Positions 10,331-59,894 of a DNA stretch of 64,000 nucleotides are shown here, one piece after another. A program made the position numbers and the translations under genes. The stretch is from Cristatella mucedo (Eukaryota > Bryozoa > Phylactolaemata > Cristatellidae), in the NCBI GenBank assembly GCA_009760855.2, contig WPIO01000002.1:5577001-5641000 (forward strand). The letters run 5' to 3'. The notes under the pieces were generated by a model. It had not been told where the DNA came from, did not search any database, and saw nothing but the letters and a program-made list of their open reading frames with translations. Every line of letters begins with the position of its first letter. Within the stretch, counting starts at the first letter, position 1.

Positions 10331-13300
10331 TGCCCAGCAATCGGTAGGAATAAAGCTTCTTAAATTTTCCGAGACTTCGACATAATTGCACGAGCAAAAC
10401 GTAGAAATCGTAAATATCAGTGCGAAGGTAATACTCGTTTTGCCTCGCTGACCAGCTCACACATCGAATATGCAGCATTCGCTCCGAGATCGAGCTACCC
10501 AACGACTTCTCCTCGGTGTCAAGTTGGGAACAACACAATGCCCCCAAGTTCATGGCTTCCTTGAAATTCCTTGGTGTACATATACATTGCGAGTCGCGTT
10601 ACGGTGCCAGTCGTCGGTCAGCAGGCATCCAGCAGCTACTGTGAGGTTGAAAACACAGAATAACTGGAGGCTGTCTACTACAGAAACTAGCCGACAGCAG
10701 ACAAATGAAGCATATTTGCCAGTGAGCGCTATCAGCCACATGGTCGGTCAACTTTGGCACTTTAGGACCCAGCAGAAACACTGCTTCTGACTGTTCACGC
10801 TCTAAACTTTAAGGATCTGTCGGTGGCTTTAATGGCACTGGGCAGGGTTGTCGGGCAGGTAGCCATTGCAACAAGCAAACTCAACCACAGTGCTTGCCTC
10901 TCAACCACAGCGCTCGCCTCAGTGGGCATTCCAGATCGCCCGATTTTAGGGCAGTGTCACTTTCACTGGAAAAGCAGCATGGCATCAACAGTTTTTGTCA
11001 TCAGTAGGTCCTCAGTGGGTACACAGGTGAGATAAGTGTGTGCATGAAACAATGCGATGGCCACTAAAGCAAGAATGGCCATGAAATAAAGACCGAATAA
11101 TTTCGGGAAGAAAGAGACTCCACTCAGATAGCTCGCGATATGCTCGACCCACAGTGTGGTCAGAGAGCCGCAGCCTCTGGTTTGCAACCTCAGTGATCTC
11201 GAGAGCTAGGGTTTGGCACGTGACACGAAAACGTTCCGGCACAAAGTCGCAGCCCATGAAAATGTACCACGCCTAGCCGGGGAAAGTGTCAGGGCATCGT
11301 GCAGGAATGATGCCAGGCAAATACATTGTTACCGCTTCAACAGGTTTATTTGGAACTAAAAGTACATAGAAAATGTACATACAGATTCCAAGAATATACA
11401 ATATTCCAATGCAATGCAGTCATGCTTTTGAACGTATGCACAGGTAGGCACAAAGCAAAACTTTGTTACTGATAAACACGCATGGCCTATGTCTGAGGTA
11501 AGCCTGCACATACTGTTAACTATCAACAGATGCAACCTGCTACAGATTGCCGAGGTCAAGGAAGGCGATGCCAGGACAGGTAGAAGCATGCGTGCTCAAA
11601 CAAGTGGTCTCGATTTATTGAGACTTACTAGCTTCTCTGTTGAGGTCACACTCAAAGTTCCGGAGAGTGCCCCTAACGAGGTTTGGGGGATCGCCTTGCA
11701 TGAGACGGTGTACTCACTCGAAGGAACTCCCAATATATCCAAGCCGTAACACGAGTACACACAAGGCTAGCACAGAATCAGCTGCTGTCGCAGTGGAACG
11801 TCATAGCAGGCATACACAACGACTTTTCAATTGGACACTTCTATTGGAACCATGACTTTCTTTTACGACAGTCTCCTGACGATTCGGCGGAATGCCCAGC
11901 TGAAACACTAAGCAATGGCGGCGTCAGACTGAATGCTGCAAGAGTCGACCCACTCTTCAGGATTCTGTACCCTAAATGTAGCACCTGCTATGCAATGTGC
12001 CATACTTTTGCCATACATTTTTATTAACTTCACAACCCGAACCTTTGTGGAGTTCTTCTAGGAGTTCCTAACTCCGGTGTACGCCCTTCTTTACGTGGAT
12101 TCGGTGTACCCATTTCGACAATGGTCGTCCTACAAAACACAAAGCCAAAACAGCATTAAAGTCACACATGACTACATGCTGCAACTTAGCTCATGCGATC
12201 ACCGCATCACAAGTACAGCCTCAGTGATAAAGACTGGTAACACAATGTTGCAGAAATTGCATGCAAGAAGCATCAACACCAAGAACCTTGAAGTTGTAGA
12301 ATACTGCCAAGAATGGTTGAGGCAGGAGAGGTAGGGTGCTAGCTGAAATGGGGTTTGACTAACCGGCTCTTTAACGGGATGAACTATGTACTAGGTTGTT
12401 TGCTCGAGAGAGAATGCTATACATGTACATGTCTGTAAAACTGTTCAACAGAGGCGAGCAGCTAAAAGCATGGCAGAAATGGCCACATAGTGACTGACAG
12501 GTTACATTACGCTGCACCACCGTAAGCTGTTTACGAATCCAAGTCCATCGACTAAATAGTATCTTAGGTCTGGACTGGTCTCAATGAGTTTCTACACTCA
12601 CATAGATCCTAAGTATTCGGCGACTGACATGATTGGGGTTTCCTATGCCAGTTAACGAGCAAGAAATAAGAATCTTTTGATGTTCCAGGGTTTGCAAATA
12701 AAAAATAAGACAAAGTGCAGTGTAAGAATATGTTATAGATTCACTATACAACACGGTTTCTGTAAAATTCTTTGAAACAGTTGCATTCCAGATTAGTACT
12801 TACTTCGAGGTGGTAAGTTATTTTCAGACGAAGAAAAGATCGAAAGATCTATGCAGATATTACCTTTGTTGATCTCTTTTTAAAATAGTAACAACAACAA
12901 TACTACTACTGCTGCTGCTGCTACTACTACTACCACTAATAATAATAATAGAACATTCAGTTGCACCGCCATTCAACATTACAAAAAGCGATATAATACA
13001 GAAACAGCTACTATAAAAAACTCCGATTTAGTTGCTACAATCACAGCCCAGGTCAGCCACACGAGCATAGAAAAGACGGAGCACTCACTACCAGCATTCA
13101 AAAGAGAGTCAAGATGCCTTAAATTTGGCCTAATCTGGCAGTGCATTCAGAATATAAAGTAGACGAATGAACTACAAGGAGAAGTATACCTGAAGAGGAC
13201 ACATATGGAGAAAGCCATATGCTACTATTATGCCACCTTATAAAGTGTACTCTACATTAACGAAAGTCTGTAGATACCCAACTTGAACACTGGCTCAGAT

Positions 13301-13764
13301 TTGCAAAACGCTTGTAAGCAGCTCCTTCTGACATGGACAAGAGTAATTTCACTTGTAATACATTAAAACAGAGGAGCCGACGTATGACCTTTTGCAAGAT
13401 CGCCACCACTCAGGGGCAAAAAATGACTAGGTAAATGGATGCATGAACATCAGCCCAATACTTGCACTTCTTGTAAGTGAACGGACGACCTTTGAAATCA
13501 GGAGAAATCAACTCACCCTCTGGGAGCCGATTCGAGTCACCACCCGATTCGGAGCACGGGTAATCAAATAACACCTTAACGGGATGACTACAGAGTACCA
13601 CCGACCCAGCGTAAGCTTTTTAAGATAAGCTGCTGTGTGATAAGCAACGCGTTTGTGCCGTACAAGCAGCAGCAATAGAATACTGTGCCGACTCTCAGTT
13701 GCCGGTCAGGCACGGCACTAGTACAGACAACCTAGCGAAGACATATGGTCGATATGTGGGCCTC
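10331..13764. other. Long stretch without recognised gene
   Basis: Frames are short and overlap on both strands. Items seen: a 21-bp near-perfect tandem pair of 'ctcaaccacag.gct.gcct' at about 10879-10920; AATAAA on the minus strand at about 11346-11351; a compound ACA/ACT/TGC/AAT trinucleotide tract at 12889-12951. No known protein motif. The missing last exon of DHX38 could in principle lie here. Confidence 0.4.
12889..12951. repeat. Compound trinucleotide microsatellite
   Basis: AAC, ACT, TGC and AAT triplet runs follow one another. Confidence 0.9.
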
Positions 13765-13855
13765 TGCAGTAATAATAATAATAATAATGCACTTGATAAA
13801 GCGCCCTCAGAGAACTTAATCTCTTTCTAGGCGATTTATATTTGCTGCAGGTACC
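13765..13855 (-). mobile_element. Solo 3' tail of L2-like element, minus orientation
   Basis: An AAT run, then 'gcacttgataaagcgccct' and 'gagaacttaatctctttct', the reverse complement of the family A tail at 36480-36560. Confidence 0.8.
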
Positions 13856-15122
<1,267 letters not shown>

Positions 15123-15479
15123 AAAAGCCAGCCAATAACACAACTGATAAAAAGATATTCGTTAGCAAACCAGTTGCAATCTACACTCGGAGCTCTTGCA
15201 CTCTATCCTACACTTTAAACTGATTCGATCACCTGCAACACGGAAATGGCCAAAATCCCTCTCTGATCCGTGACCTCATACTAGCAGATCAGCTGACTAT
15301 GCAGCAGCACCGAAAAGCCCTCTTAAAACCGTGCACGACTCGCTGCATATTCGTGAAAGCCTACGGAATTTTAGTGCTTTCGGCAGACTTAGTCTTTGCT
15401 AGGACTACATAGGTGTGTCAAATAAAAATTATGCTGGGGGTGTCAAAACGGCCAATGGGATTGCGACGGGCTCTTTCGT

Positions 15480-15790
15480 CAAGTTCGAGGGATCTCTGCC
15501 AGGACTGAGCTATCCTTTGGGGACTGCGCCTCTAGTTTGTATGCTTCCACAGCCTGGAACTCACTCCTGACTGACGTCACGACATACCCTGACTTGACAT
15601 TAACAAAATAAATAAATAAAACGCATCTACAAATTGCAGCTTTTAGGGGGAACACTTTGCATGCTGCCACAAACAGCAAGCCATATTTGCATGCTGACCC
15701 TGAGCATGTCACCTCTACCCAAGTCACGCTTGTTGACATTGAGCATCTACCACTAACCATTCAATCATCCTTCCTTTACAGCATAAGTGA
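15480..15790 (+). mobile_element. L2-like family A 3' fragment
   Basis: Contains the C-terminal box 'AWNSLLTDVTTYPDLT', then the UTR boxes 'acgcatctac', 'catgctgaccctgagcatg' and 'cacctctacccaagtc' in the order seen at 36200-36420. Diverged, with no tail repeat. It lies just past the DHX38 3' end, on the opposite strand. Confidence 0.7.
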
Positions 15791-15965
15791 ATGTCAAAAA
15801 TAAATTAAGCCGGGGTGTCAGGTAGAACACAATTGCCATTCACAGCCTGTAAAGGACCAGTCCACATTAAAACGTCTACATGTTCATCCACCCATATTAT
15901 GCTCATTCATCGCTTCCCATGACTAGGCTTGCCCTAAGAGGGAGGAGAAGGCTTGTAGCACTCAC

Positions 15966-52347
<36,382 letters not shown>

Positions 52348-52700
52348 TTCCGATGCTCGCCGAAGCTGGGCTTTAAAAAACAAGGGACCAATCAGACGTC
52401 AGTCATGCACGAGCTGTACCAGTTACAGCGTCTGCCTTAGGATATTACACGCGTATTCATGCCGTGTCTCAGTTGTCTGAGCCTCACGACTGACTACAGC
52501 AGCATCGTAGTTACGACGCACAAGGCCACAAGCGCGCGGCCATACTTGCTATGGCGATTCAACTATCACTAAGAACCGGGACATCCGGCTCTTATATCTA
52601 TGGCGGTAGCGCTGCTGGAGCTATCGGAAGATGGCTGCCACTGGTAATGCTGTCGAGAACTTGAAAAGTAATGAGCCACAGAGTTGAATAGTTCCGCGGT
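52348..52700. promoter_or_regulatory. Probable DHX38 promoter and 5' UTR, possibly bidirectional
   Basis: The region upstream of the start codon holds an ETS/YY1-type element 'cggaagatggctgcc' (52625-52639) on the plus strand and an 'atggcgg' at 52600. These sites are typical of CpG-rich housekeeping promoters. On the plus strand an ATG at 52631 opens 18 codons, with a possible donor 'aagtaatg' at 52667, so a divergent transcript is possible. No TATA box is clear. Confidence 0.45.
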
Positions 52701-53029
52701 AGGCAAGGGGGAAAGCGGCCAGTACCAGAGCTAGTTAAAACTTCCGAAAAAATTTCAGATATTGCAACTGCTGAAACGGCAGGCATCGACGACTCACCCC
52801 CAGTCGGTCGACATTCGCGGAATTCCCTCTCATGGGCGTACGCCTATGCCTCCTCCCTCCAGACATAAGAAAATTGACATCCGTCTTGAGTAATTGCTTT
52901 AAAAATAGAGTGAAAAAAAGTAAAAACATGGTACACACGACCGCTAGGCGGAAGTGCACTATGGCGCTTGTGCCTTAAATATTCCATCGCTTTTGTCTCG
53001 CAGCATGCTGAAATGTTCATGTACCCTAG

Positions 53030-53330
53030 TGTAGGCGGAGCCACTGACATTCTGGCCCCGGAAGGGCAATGCCTGGGGTCAGCTCCCAGAGGCCCGAGGA
53101 CCCAAACGTAGGACGGTGTGCTCGCGCTCTTTTGGCGGAAGCTCTCGACTTGGGTAGACGTCAACCCCGACTATCCGAGCGGTTATTCGGCTAGCCGGAT
53201 CTTTGACGGCGACACATTTAATCGACCACGACCTAACGCTTGGAGTTGGACCAGCTACTCTTTGCCAAACGATCAGGCTAATGCCCCCGTGAGCTCGCGG
53301 CACAGCGTGGGGCCACCGAAAACCCAACTC
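53030..53330 (+). repeat. Repeat A, copy 1 (uninterrupted)
   Basis: 'ccctagtgtaggcggagcc', 'ggccccggaagggcaatgcc', 'ggcggaagctctcgact' and 'gctagccggatctttgacgg' occur in this order here and at 54085-54119 plus 55338-55600 and at 57455-57490 plus 58824-59080. No coding motif seen. Copy 1 lacks the 'gatatgtc.gctggg' target sequence that is split by LTRs in copies 2 and 3. Confidence 0.85.
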
Positions 53331-54084
53331 CCGTTTCACAGACTTTGTGAAGAATTCGTATGTTCTGCGGCAGGTAAAATGTTAAACGGATGATGCTGTT
53401 GATGTTTTTTCCTTTGAGTCTAGGGCGATATATGTAGTTCGATTGCATGCGGGCTGGTGCCGCTCCTTTCCTCAACAGCTGGTGGGAGCATCCCCGAGAG
53501 GGGCCTGTGCACAGCTGTGGTCAGCTTCTAACGAGGCGTTGACAAAGGCCGATAACCCGCTGGTGAACAGATGGTAGATTCACCATCGGGGTCAGCCAAG
53601 GGACAGCCAGGGTCGAGGAGAGTAGAGTGAGAGTAGGGGCCGAGGGGAACCGTGCGCTCTTGGGCTCCGTGCGTTCGTAATAAACAGTCGGTGTTGGGCA
53701 TCGGCTGGCTCTGATGTGCGAACAAACTACAATATCATCTCGACTTCGATTAACGTACATCTTGAATCGCTTGGGATTTATTCAATGGGCAGCAACCGTC
53801 TGGCCGCCTCGAGAGGACGATGCCCAAAAAGAGGACAGAGGCCGCCAGCTTGCCGGAAGTGACTACGCACGCCTCATGAACTGGAATTCGTCTATTATCC
53901 GCGAGAACTTTTTAGATTAGTGATGTTGGTAGCTCGGTAAAAGTTTTGTAATCGCACTTACTCGGTGTCAGGCTCATTAGCCACCACTGTATATGTGGAG
54001 CCTCTGTAGTAGTTGGACGACACGTCCACAGAGAGGACAGTTGCAGATGCGAGGACGCATCGTCCCCCGGATGGTGACATATGT
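53331..54084. other. GC-rich stretch, no recognised feature
   Basis: Frames of 60-90 codons on both strands, none with a known motif. Confidence 0.4.
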
Positions 54085-54119
54085 ACCCTAGTGTAGGCAA
54101 AGCCGCTGGCATTTGATAT

Positions 54120-55337
54120 TGCAGCGCCCTGCTGGCCTTAGCTGAACTTTAGCGCGAACAAGAGCTGTTCGGCGGGCTAGAGCTCCTTTGTCCTGGAGCA
54201 GTGAGCCATAGAAGAAGCGCTTAAGAGCAAGCCAGGAAGCTGAGACCAGCGGTGGCGATTCGGCCTTTAGAATTGGTCCGGTATGCGCGGAAGCTGCTGA
54301 TTGATGTTGGCTGGCCTGTCAACCTCCACCTTCACTCGTTCCAAGAAAGAATCGTCTAGAAACCCATTCGCCATTCAAGCTGGACAGAGGTGCCCTTCCA
54401 GTGGCCTACTGACGGTAATGATTCCTTGCCGTAATGGGCCGGGTGTAGGGCCCAATACCACTAAGCTCTTTCCCCATTGTCTCAGCTAGGTATTTAAGAG
54501 TCGAGCGACGCTCGCTCTTGGCCTCATGTTTTTGGTCTCTTCTGGTCTTCTGTCCGGCTCTGCGCTTCGACGCCGTCGGGCACTCGTTTCTCTGAAAGCG
54601 AGGGAGGAGGGCGGGCTGTCCGCCGACGATTGACGGAACAGGACGAGACAGCGCTAGGAGGATTCGGTGGACTCCACCGAATACGGTCGTATCGCGCCCG
54701 AGCTGGCATTCTGTGTTTCTTTTGTGTTTTGTGTGTGCGCGCTAGCACGTGGTCTCGTCATAGGGATTTGCCGGTGCGAGCTAGGCGTAGTTGGCGTGTG
54801 TGGAGCCCTAGTTCTCCGGTTAGGGTTTAGGCTCCAGTTTGAGCTCTGTCTATTTGGATTATTCCCCAGCATAGATGTAAGTAGCGTAAGTGTGGAGACG
54901 TGTTTCCTCTACAATGTGCTTGAGTTGGTGCGTGTGGAGTATTCCTGCCGCACTGGCGGAAACCGAGTTCTAGTTCTCCGGTTAGGGTTTAGGCTTCGGT
55001 TCGCGCTTCAGTGTGGAGAAGTATACCCTCCGCAAGAGTGCTGGTGCTGTTGAGAACGTGCGAGGAGTGTGGAGATAAAGCTGAACTAGACGCGCAGCGA
55101 CTTTGTGCGCTTGCGAATAAAGTTCAGTAAAATCCCCCATTGTGTGTCTCGCTTTCCAATTCACGCCGCGGACTCACGACCCCCCTTAGTAACGGTAAGC
55201 AGGTCAGCGCCAGAAACGCTCGTTTCGTGGCGGCCAGCTTATTTCGCGTAGGCGCGCACCGAGCGGCAGTAGGCGCAAGGCTACGCCGCTAGGTAAGCGG
55301 CAGGTCAAGCCTACCCCGCCGAGCCTTCGGCGTTACA
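54120..55337 (+). mobile_element. Solo LTR (L1), probably Ty3/gypsy-like, inserted in repeat A copy 2
   Basis: Termini TGCAGCGCC...CGTTACA (the 5' TG is clear), flanked by 4-bp ATAT duplications (54116-54119 and 55338-55341). Has a TATA-like 'taggtatttaagag' near 54487 and AATAAA at 55116-55121 in the order of a U3-R-U5 LTR. No gag-pol sequence or second LTR adjoins, so it is solo. Its polarity (TATA before AATAAA) gives the plus orientation. Clade is inferred from the TG...CA ends and 4-bp duplication only. 'ggttagggtttagg' occurs twice inside. Confidence 0.8.
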
Positions 55338-55600
55338 ATATGTCAGGCTGGGCATCGCCTTGCCCCGGAAGGGCAAAGCCTGGGGTCAGCTACCTGAGAC
55401 CCGAATACCGGAACTTGGGACGGTGGGCTCGAGCTCTTTCGGCGGAAGCTCTCGACTGGGGTAGACGTTGACTCTGACGGTCCAATTCGGCTTGCCGGAT
55501 CTTTGTCGGCGTACGCTGGTACTCTTGGGACGGAGTTGGTGCAAAGGTGGGACTGCGTAAGCCGACTGAGCAACTGACAAGTTTGTTCGAGCTTGCGGCA
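55338..55600 (+). repeat. Repeat A, copy 2, right part
   Basis: 'atatgtcaggctgggcatcg', 'ccccggaagggcaaagcc', 'ggcggaagctctcgact', 'gccggatctttgtcgg'. Its left part is 54085-54119; the L1 LTR splits it. Confidence 0.85.
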
Positions 55601-55689
55601 TCCCTAAGAACGAGAGAGGTAGGTTGCTGAGCAGCACCTGTGTTCTCGAGCTGCGAGCAGGAGGACGCAGCGGTCGTAGTAGGGATCAT

Positions 55690-57443
55690 AAGGTGATTGA
55701 TGTCGGCTGGCTTGTCAACCGAATTGTCTCGGCTAGGTATTTAGCAGTAGAGCGACGCTCTCTCCGAGTCTTTTGTTTGGCTCCTGCTCTTTCTCCGGCT
55801 TCGTTTCGACGCCGTCGCCGGTTGCCGTTGCCGGACTCTTTTTTCTGAAAGCGAGGCAGGAGGGCGGGCTGTTCGCCGGCGATTGACGGGACAGGATGAG
55901 ACAGCGCCAAGAGGAATCGGTGGACGCCACCGAATACGGTCGTATCGCACCCGAGCTCGCACTTTGTGTTTCTTTTGTAACCGCGCAGAAAAGCTTGTCC
56001 CCGACTCTCTACCGGTGGACGGTGTAGTGCAGAGCTGCAGCGCGGTTAAAACACAGGCGCCCACAACTGGGTGCCGAAAGCAACAGTTTATTGTGGGCCT
56101 GTTAGTAGTTGTTACTCGCCAGCGCAAGCGCTTTACGCGGCGCGCACCAGACCGTCGGAGTAAACTGCGAGAACTCCCTAAGCCCGAGTATAACCAACTG
56201 CCCTGTGCGTTTACGCGGCGCTTACCGGACCGACAGAGTTAACTGCACGAACTCCCAAAGCCTGTGTAAAATAAACTATCCTACGCGCGTGTCGCTAGCG
56301 ATTGTCCCAACCCCGAAGGCGGGTCGCTACAGCACCCCAAGATACGAGCAGCTAACTGAGTAGCCGGCAGAACACAACTTCGCAGTATAAGTTGCACTTA
56401 GCTTTACGTCGCCGTAGGTTCGTCTCTCGTGCTCTCGAAGCGTAGTCTCGCATCGACTACCAAGCTGCCGCCCTGAGCTCTGTCAGTCATGTCGTTTATA
56501 CTCTCTCTCCCCGCCCTCTTGACCTTGAGTGTAGCGGCAATTTTTGTCGGACCCTAGCTCTTTGTGTCCGTCCTCGATCTATTCGCGTCTGTCTGTAATT
56601 TATTCGATGGCTCCTCTGCCAGCTTGCCATCCTTTCGCTCTTTGTCTAGAAGAGTACAGTAGCCGGTCCGCATCCTGACCGCTCTTTGTCTAACCAAGCT
56701 CCATTCTAACCTGAGCGGATCTCGTTGTCAAACTGACGACTCGCTCCGCTCCCGGTTAACTAATGTTTCCCCCTACCCAATTCTTCTTGGCTAGCCCGCC
56801 CGCTACGGTAGCTCTAGGTGCCCTAGTCAGACCCACTAAGGCAAGGGCTAATATCGCGGCTAGCCTGAGAGCTGCCCCAGTGCACTTTTGCATTGTGTGT
56901 GTGTGTGTGTGTGTGTTTAATCGCACGTGGTCTCAGCATAAGGATTTGCTGATGCGAACTAGACGTAGTTCTGTGTAGTGTGTGAGGTATTCCTGCCTTC
57001 ACAGTGGAAGCGAGTTCTTCAGTCAGATTCTAGGATCCGGTTCGGGCTCTTCCATCTTATTTGGGTCGTTCCCCACAATGGACGTAGGCAGCCTGAGTGT
57101 GTGGACGCATTCCCCCCCCCCCGCTAGAGAGTGCTTGTGCTGCTGTGTGCCTTGCAGGAGCGTGAAGGATGAAACTGAGAGCTAGACGCGCAGCGACATT
57201 GTGCGCTTTCGAATAAAGCCCAGTATAATCCCCTATTCGAATGTCTCGCTTTCCAATTCACACCGCGAACTCCCGAACCCCTTAATAGCGATAAGTAGGT
57301 CAGCGCCAGAAACTCTCATTTCGTGGCGACCTGCTTATTTCGCGTAGACGCGAACCGAACCGCATTCCGCAGTAGGTTATGCAGTAGGTACCGAACCGAA
57401 CCGGAGTAGGTTACGCCTACTCCGCCATGACTTCCGAGTTACA
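55690..57443 (+). mobile_element. Diverged LTR copy (LB), related to L1, interrupted by a nested insertion
   Basis: The start (about 55690-55975) matches L1 from 'tgattgatg..ggctgg' through the TATA-like 'taggtattta', the 'gagggcgggctg' and 'gaatacggtcgtatcgc' boxes. After the insertion 55976-56884 it resumes with 'cacgtggtctcagcata', AATAAA at about 57212, and ends 'gagttaca' at 57443. The 5' end is truncated or badly decayed, and about 80 bp between the first boxes is deleted. Older than L1 and L3. Confidence 0.78.
55976..56884 (+). mobile_element. LTR-like insertion nested in LB, flanked by CTTT
   Basis: Begins TGTAACC and ends CAGTGCA, with 4-bp CTTT on both sides (55972-55975, 56885-56888). 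909 bp, no coding motif. Contains a two-copy imperfect tandem of about 78 bp (56129-56282) with 'tttacgcggcgc..acc.gacc' boxes, and AATAAA-like 'aaaataaact' near 56268. TG...CA ends and the duplication suggest a solo LTR of another family. Orientation by the AATAAA is tentative. Confidence 0.6.
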
Positions 57444-57490
57444 ACAGCAAGACTCGAACCTTAGCTTAGCGGGAGCTACTGACATTGATA

Positions 57491-58823
57491 TGTAACGCCG
57501 AAGGCTCGGCGGGGTAAGCTTGACCTGCCGCTTACCTAGCGGCGTAGCCTATCGCCTAATGCCGTTCGGTGCGCGCCTACGCGCAATAAGCTGGCCGCCA
57601 CGAAACGAGCGTTTCTGGCGCTGACCTGCTTACCGTTACTAAAGGGGGTCGTGAGTCCGCGGCGTGAATTGGAAGCAAGACACACAAATTGGGGATTTTA
57701 CTGAACTTTATTCGCAAGCGCACAAAGTCGCTGCGCGTCTAGTTCAGCTTTATCTCCACACTCCTCGCACGTTCAACACTCTTGCGGAGGGAATACTCCT
57801 CTACACTAAGCGCGACCCGGACCCTAAACCCTAACCGGTGAACTAGGAATCCGTTCCCACCTGTGCCGAGGGAATACCCCAAACACGCCAACTTAAACAC
57901 TCGAGCGGAGGGAGTACTTCTCCACACTGAAGTGCGAACCGGAGTCTAAACCCTACCCGGTGAACTAGAACTCGGTTTCCACCAGTGCGACCGGAATACT
58001 CCACACACGCCAACTCAAGCACTCCTGCGGAGGAAATAATTCTCCACACTGAAGCGCGACCCGGAGCCTAAACCCTACCCGGTGAACTAGAGCTCCACAC
58101 ACGCCAACTACGCCTAGCTCGCGCCGGCAAATCCCTATGCCGAGACCACGTGCTAGCGCGCACACACACGACACAAAAGAAACACAAAACACGAAAGAAC
58201 ACACAAAATGCCAGCTCGAGCGCGATACGACCGTGTTCGGTGGGGTTCCACCGAATCCTCCTAGAGCTGTCTCGTCTTGTTCCGTCCATCGTCGGCGGAC
58301 AGCCCGCCCTCCTCCCTCGCTTTTAGAGAAACGAGTGCCCGACGGCGTCGAGGCGCAGAGCCGGACCAGAGACAAAAGACACGAGGCAAAAGACCCAGAG
58401 CGAGCGTCGCTCGACTCTTAAATACTTGGCTGAGACAATGGGGCAAGAGCTTAGTGGTATTGGGCCCGGACACCTTGGCCCATTACGGAAAGGAATGACT
58501 ACCGTTCCCAGACCACTGGCAGGGCACCTCCGTCCAGCTTGAATGGCGAATGGGTTCCAGACGCTTCTTTCTTGGGAAGAGGGAAGGCGGGGGTTGACAG
58601 GCCAGCCAACATCTATCAGCAGCTTCCGCGAGTATCGGACCAATTCTAAAGGCCGAATCGCCGCTGCTCGTCTCCGAGCTTCCTGGCCTGCTCCTAAGCG
58701 CTTCCTCTCTAACCGCACTGACGCTCCTCTCTGGCTCACTGCTCCAGGACAAAGGGGCTCTAGCCCGCCGCCGAACAGCTCTTGTTCGCGCTAAAATTCA
58801 GCCAAAGCCAGCAGGGCGCTACA
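57491..58823 (-). mobile_element. Solo LTR (L3), inverted relative to L1, inserted in repeat A copy 3
   Basis: In plus orientation it reads TGTAACGCC...GGCGCTACA and is L1's reverse complement. It is flanked by GATA on both sides (57487-57490 and 58824-58827). The 1333 bp versus 1218 bp length difference is largely explained by a third unit of a 121-bp internal tandem repeat (units from about 57776, 57898 and 58019, each with 'cctaaaccct.accggtgaac'). TATA and AATAAA signals are on the minus strand. Confidence 0.82.
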
Positions 58824-59130
58824 GATATGTCGAGCTGGGCGTCTAGCCTAGAGGTCAGCCCCGCGAGAGCAAAGTTCGGGGTTGGTCCCAGAGGCCCGAG
58901 GACCGTAACTTGAGACGGCATGCTAGGTCTCTTTCGGCGGAAGCTCTCGACTGGACAGACGTTAACTCCGACGGCCCAAGCAGTTACTTAGCTAGCCGGA
59001 TCTTTGACGGTGTACGCTTGCACTCTTGGAACGGAGTCAGTGCAACGGCAGTACTCCGGAAACTGATTGAGCTACTGACACGCTTGTGCCCGTTTGCCGA
59101 TTTATCTCACGCCCCTATAGTTTTGCTGTG
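58824..59130 (+). repeat. Repeat A, copy 3, right part
   Basis: 'gatatgtcgagctgggcgtc', 'ggtcccagaggcccgagga', 'ggcggaagctctcgactgg', 'agccggatctttgacggtgt'. Its left part is 57455-57490 ('agcgggagctactgacatt'); L3 splits it. Confidence 0.83.
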
Positions 59131-59894
59131 CTTAGTGTCCCCCATGTAGTACTGTCTAGCTCCATGTTGTCTAGCGCGTGGGTCTGTATTACATAAAGTG
59201 ATGTGTACCCGGACCATCACCCTTGCGACACTGTTTGCCGGAAGCGCTCACGTAGCCACCCAGCCGGGCAAAACAGCGCAGGGGAGCCCTAACGGGAATT
59301 TGCTAATACCCGTAGATTTGGCTACAGTTGGACAGGCGTAGAACCGAAGTAGGACAGAAGCAAGACTCGGGGCACGATCTATTGGATTGGTGGCATTTAA
59401 AAGGGCGTTTGGACAGTGCTTCTGCTTTACTTGGTCCAGAATTTTCAAAAATGGAGTACAACCGCTTACTTCAGAGGGACTAAAGAGTTGGTCATTCCAC
59501 GGTGCATCGTTACTTCGCGGAATGAGAGTCTGCTACCAGGAAAGGGTAGCTTTTCTCAAGAAAAAATAAGCGCTTAAGTGAAAACGAGGCTAATGCGACC
59601 GGCAAGAAAGCGGCAAACCTATGACGCGAAGCTTCTCGGCCTGCCTCCCTCAAATAAAGTCTCCGGGATGATGCAAAGTAGACATCCACTCGTGCGGCGT
59701 CTGTCGAGAGCTCGACTTCTAAGTTGGAGTTCTCTTGGCGGCTAGGATGGGAAGGGTGTCGAAGGCTTCCAGAATGCTTAAGCTGCACAATAATAGGACA
59801 ATTTATCTCTTCAAATAGCTCCGTAAGATGATAAACCGCGACGACTGATGGGTACTGATTGGACCAAGTCATCTAGAGATGTGAACGCTTTTTA
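59131..59894. other. Stretch without recognised feature
   Basis: Minus frame 59510-59872 is open for 120 codons but shows no known motif. Confidence 0.4.

Noticed and set aside
15903-15965. Last DHX38 exon starting at 15933 after a 32-bp intron
   Set aside because: The acceptor tract is good, but 32 bp is too short for a spliceosomal intron in animals, and the added residues do not resemble the family tail.
54524-55053. Arg/Pro-rich and Cys/Val-rich open frames in the LTR region as genes (also 55741-56127, 57965-58421)
   Set aside because: They lie inside repeated LTR sequence, differ between copies and have no gag, protease or RT motif.
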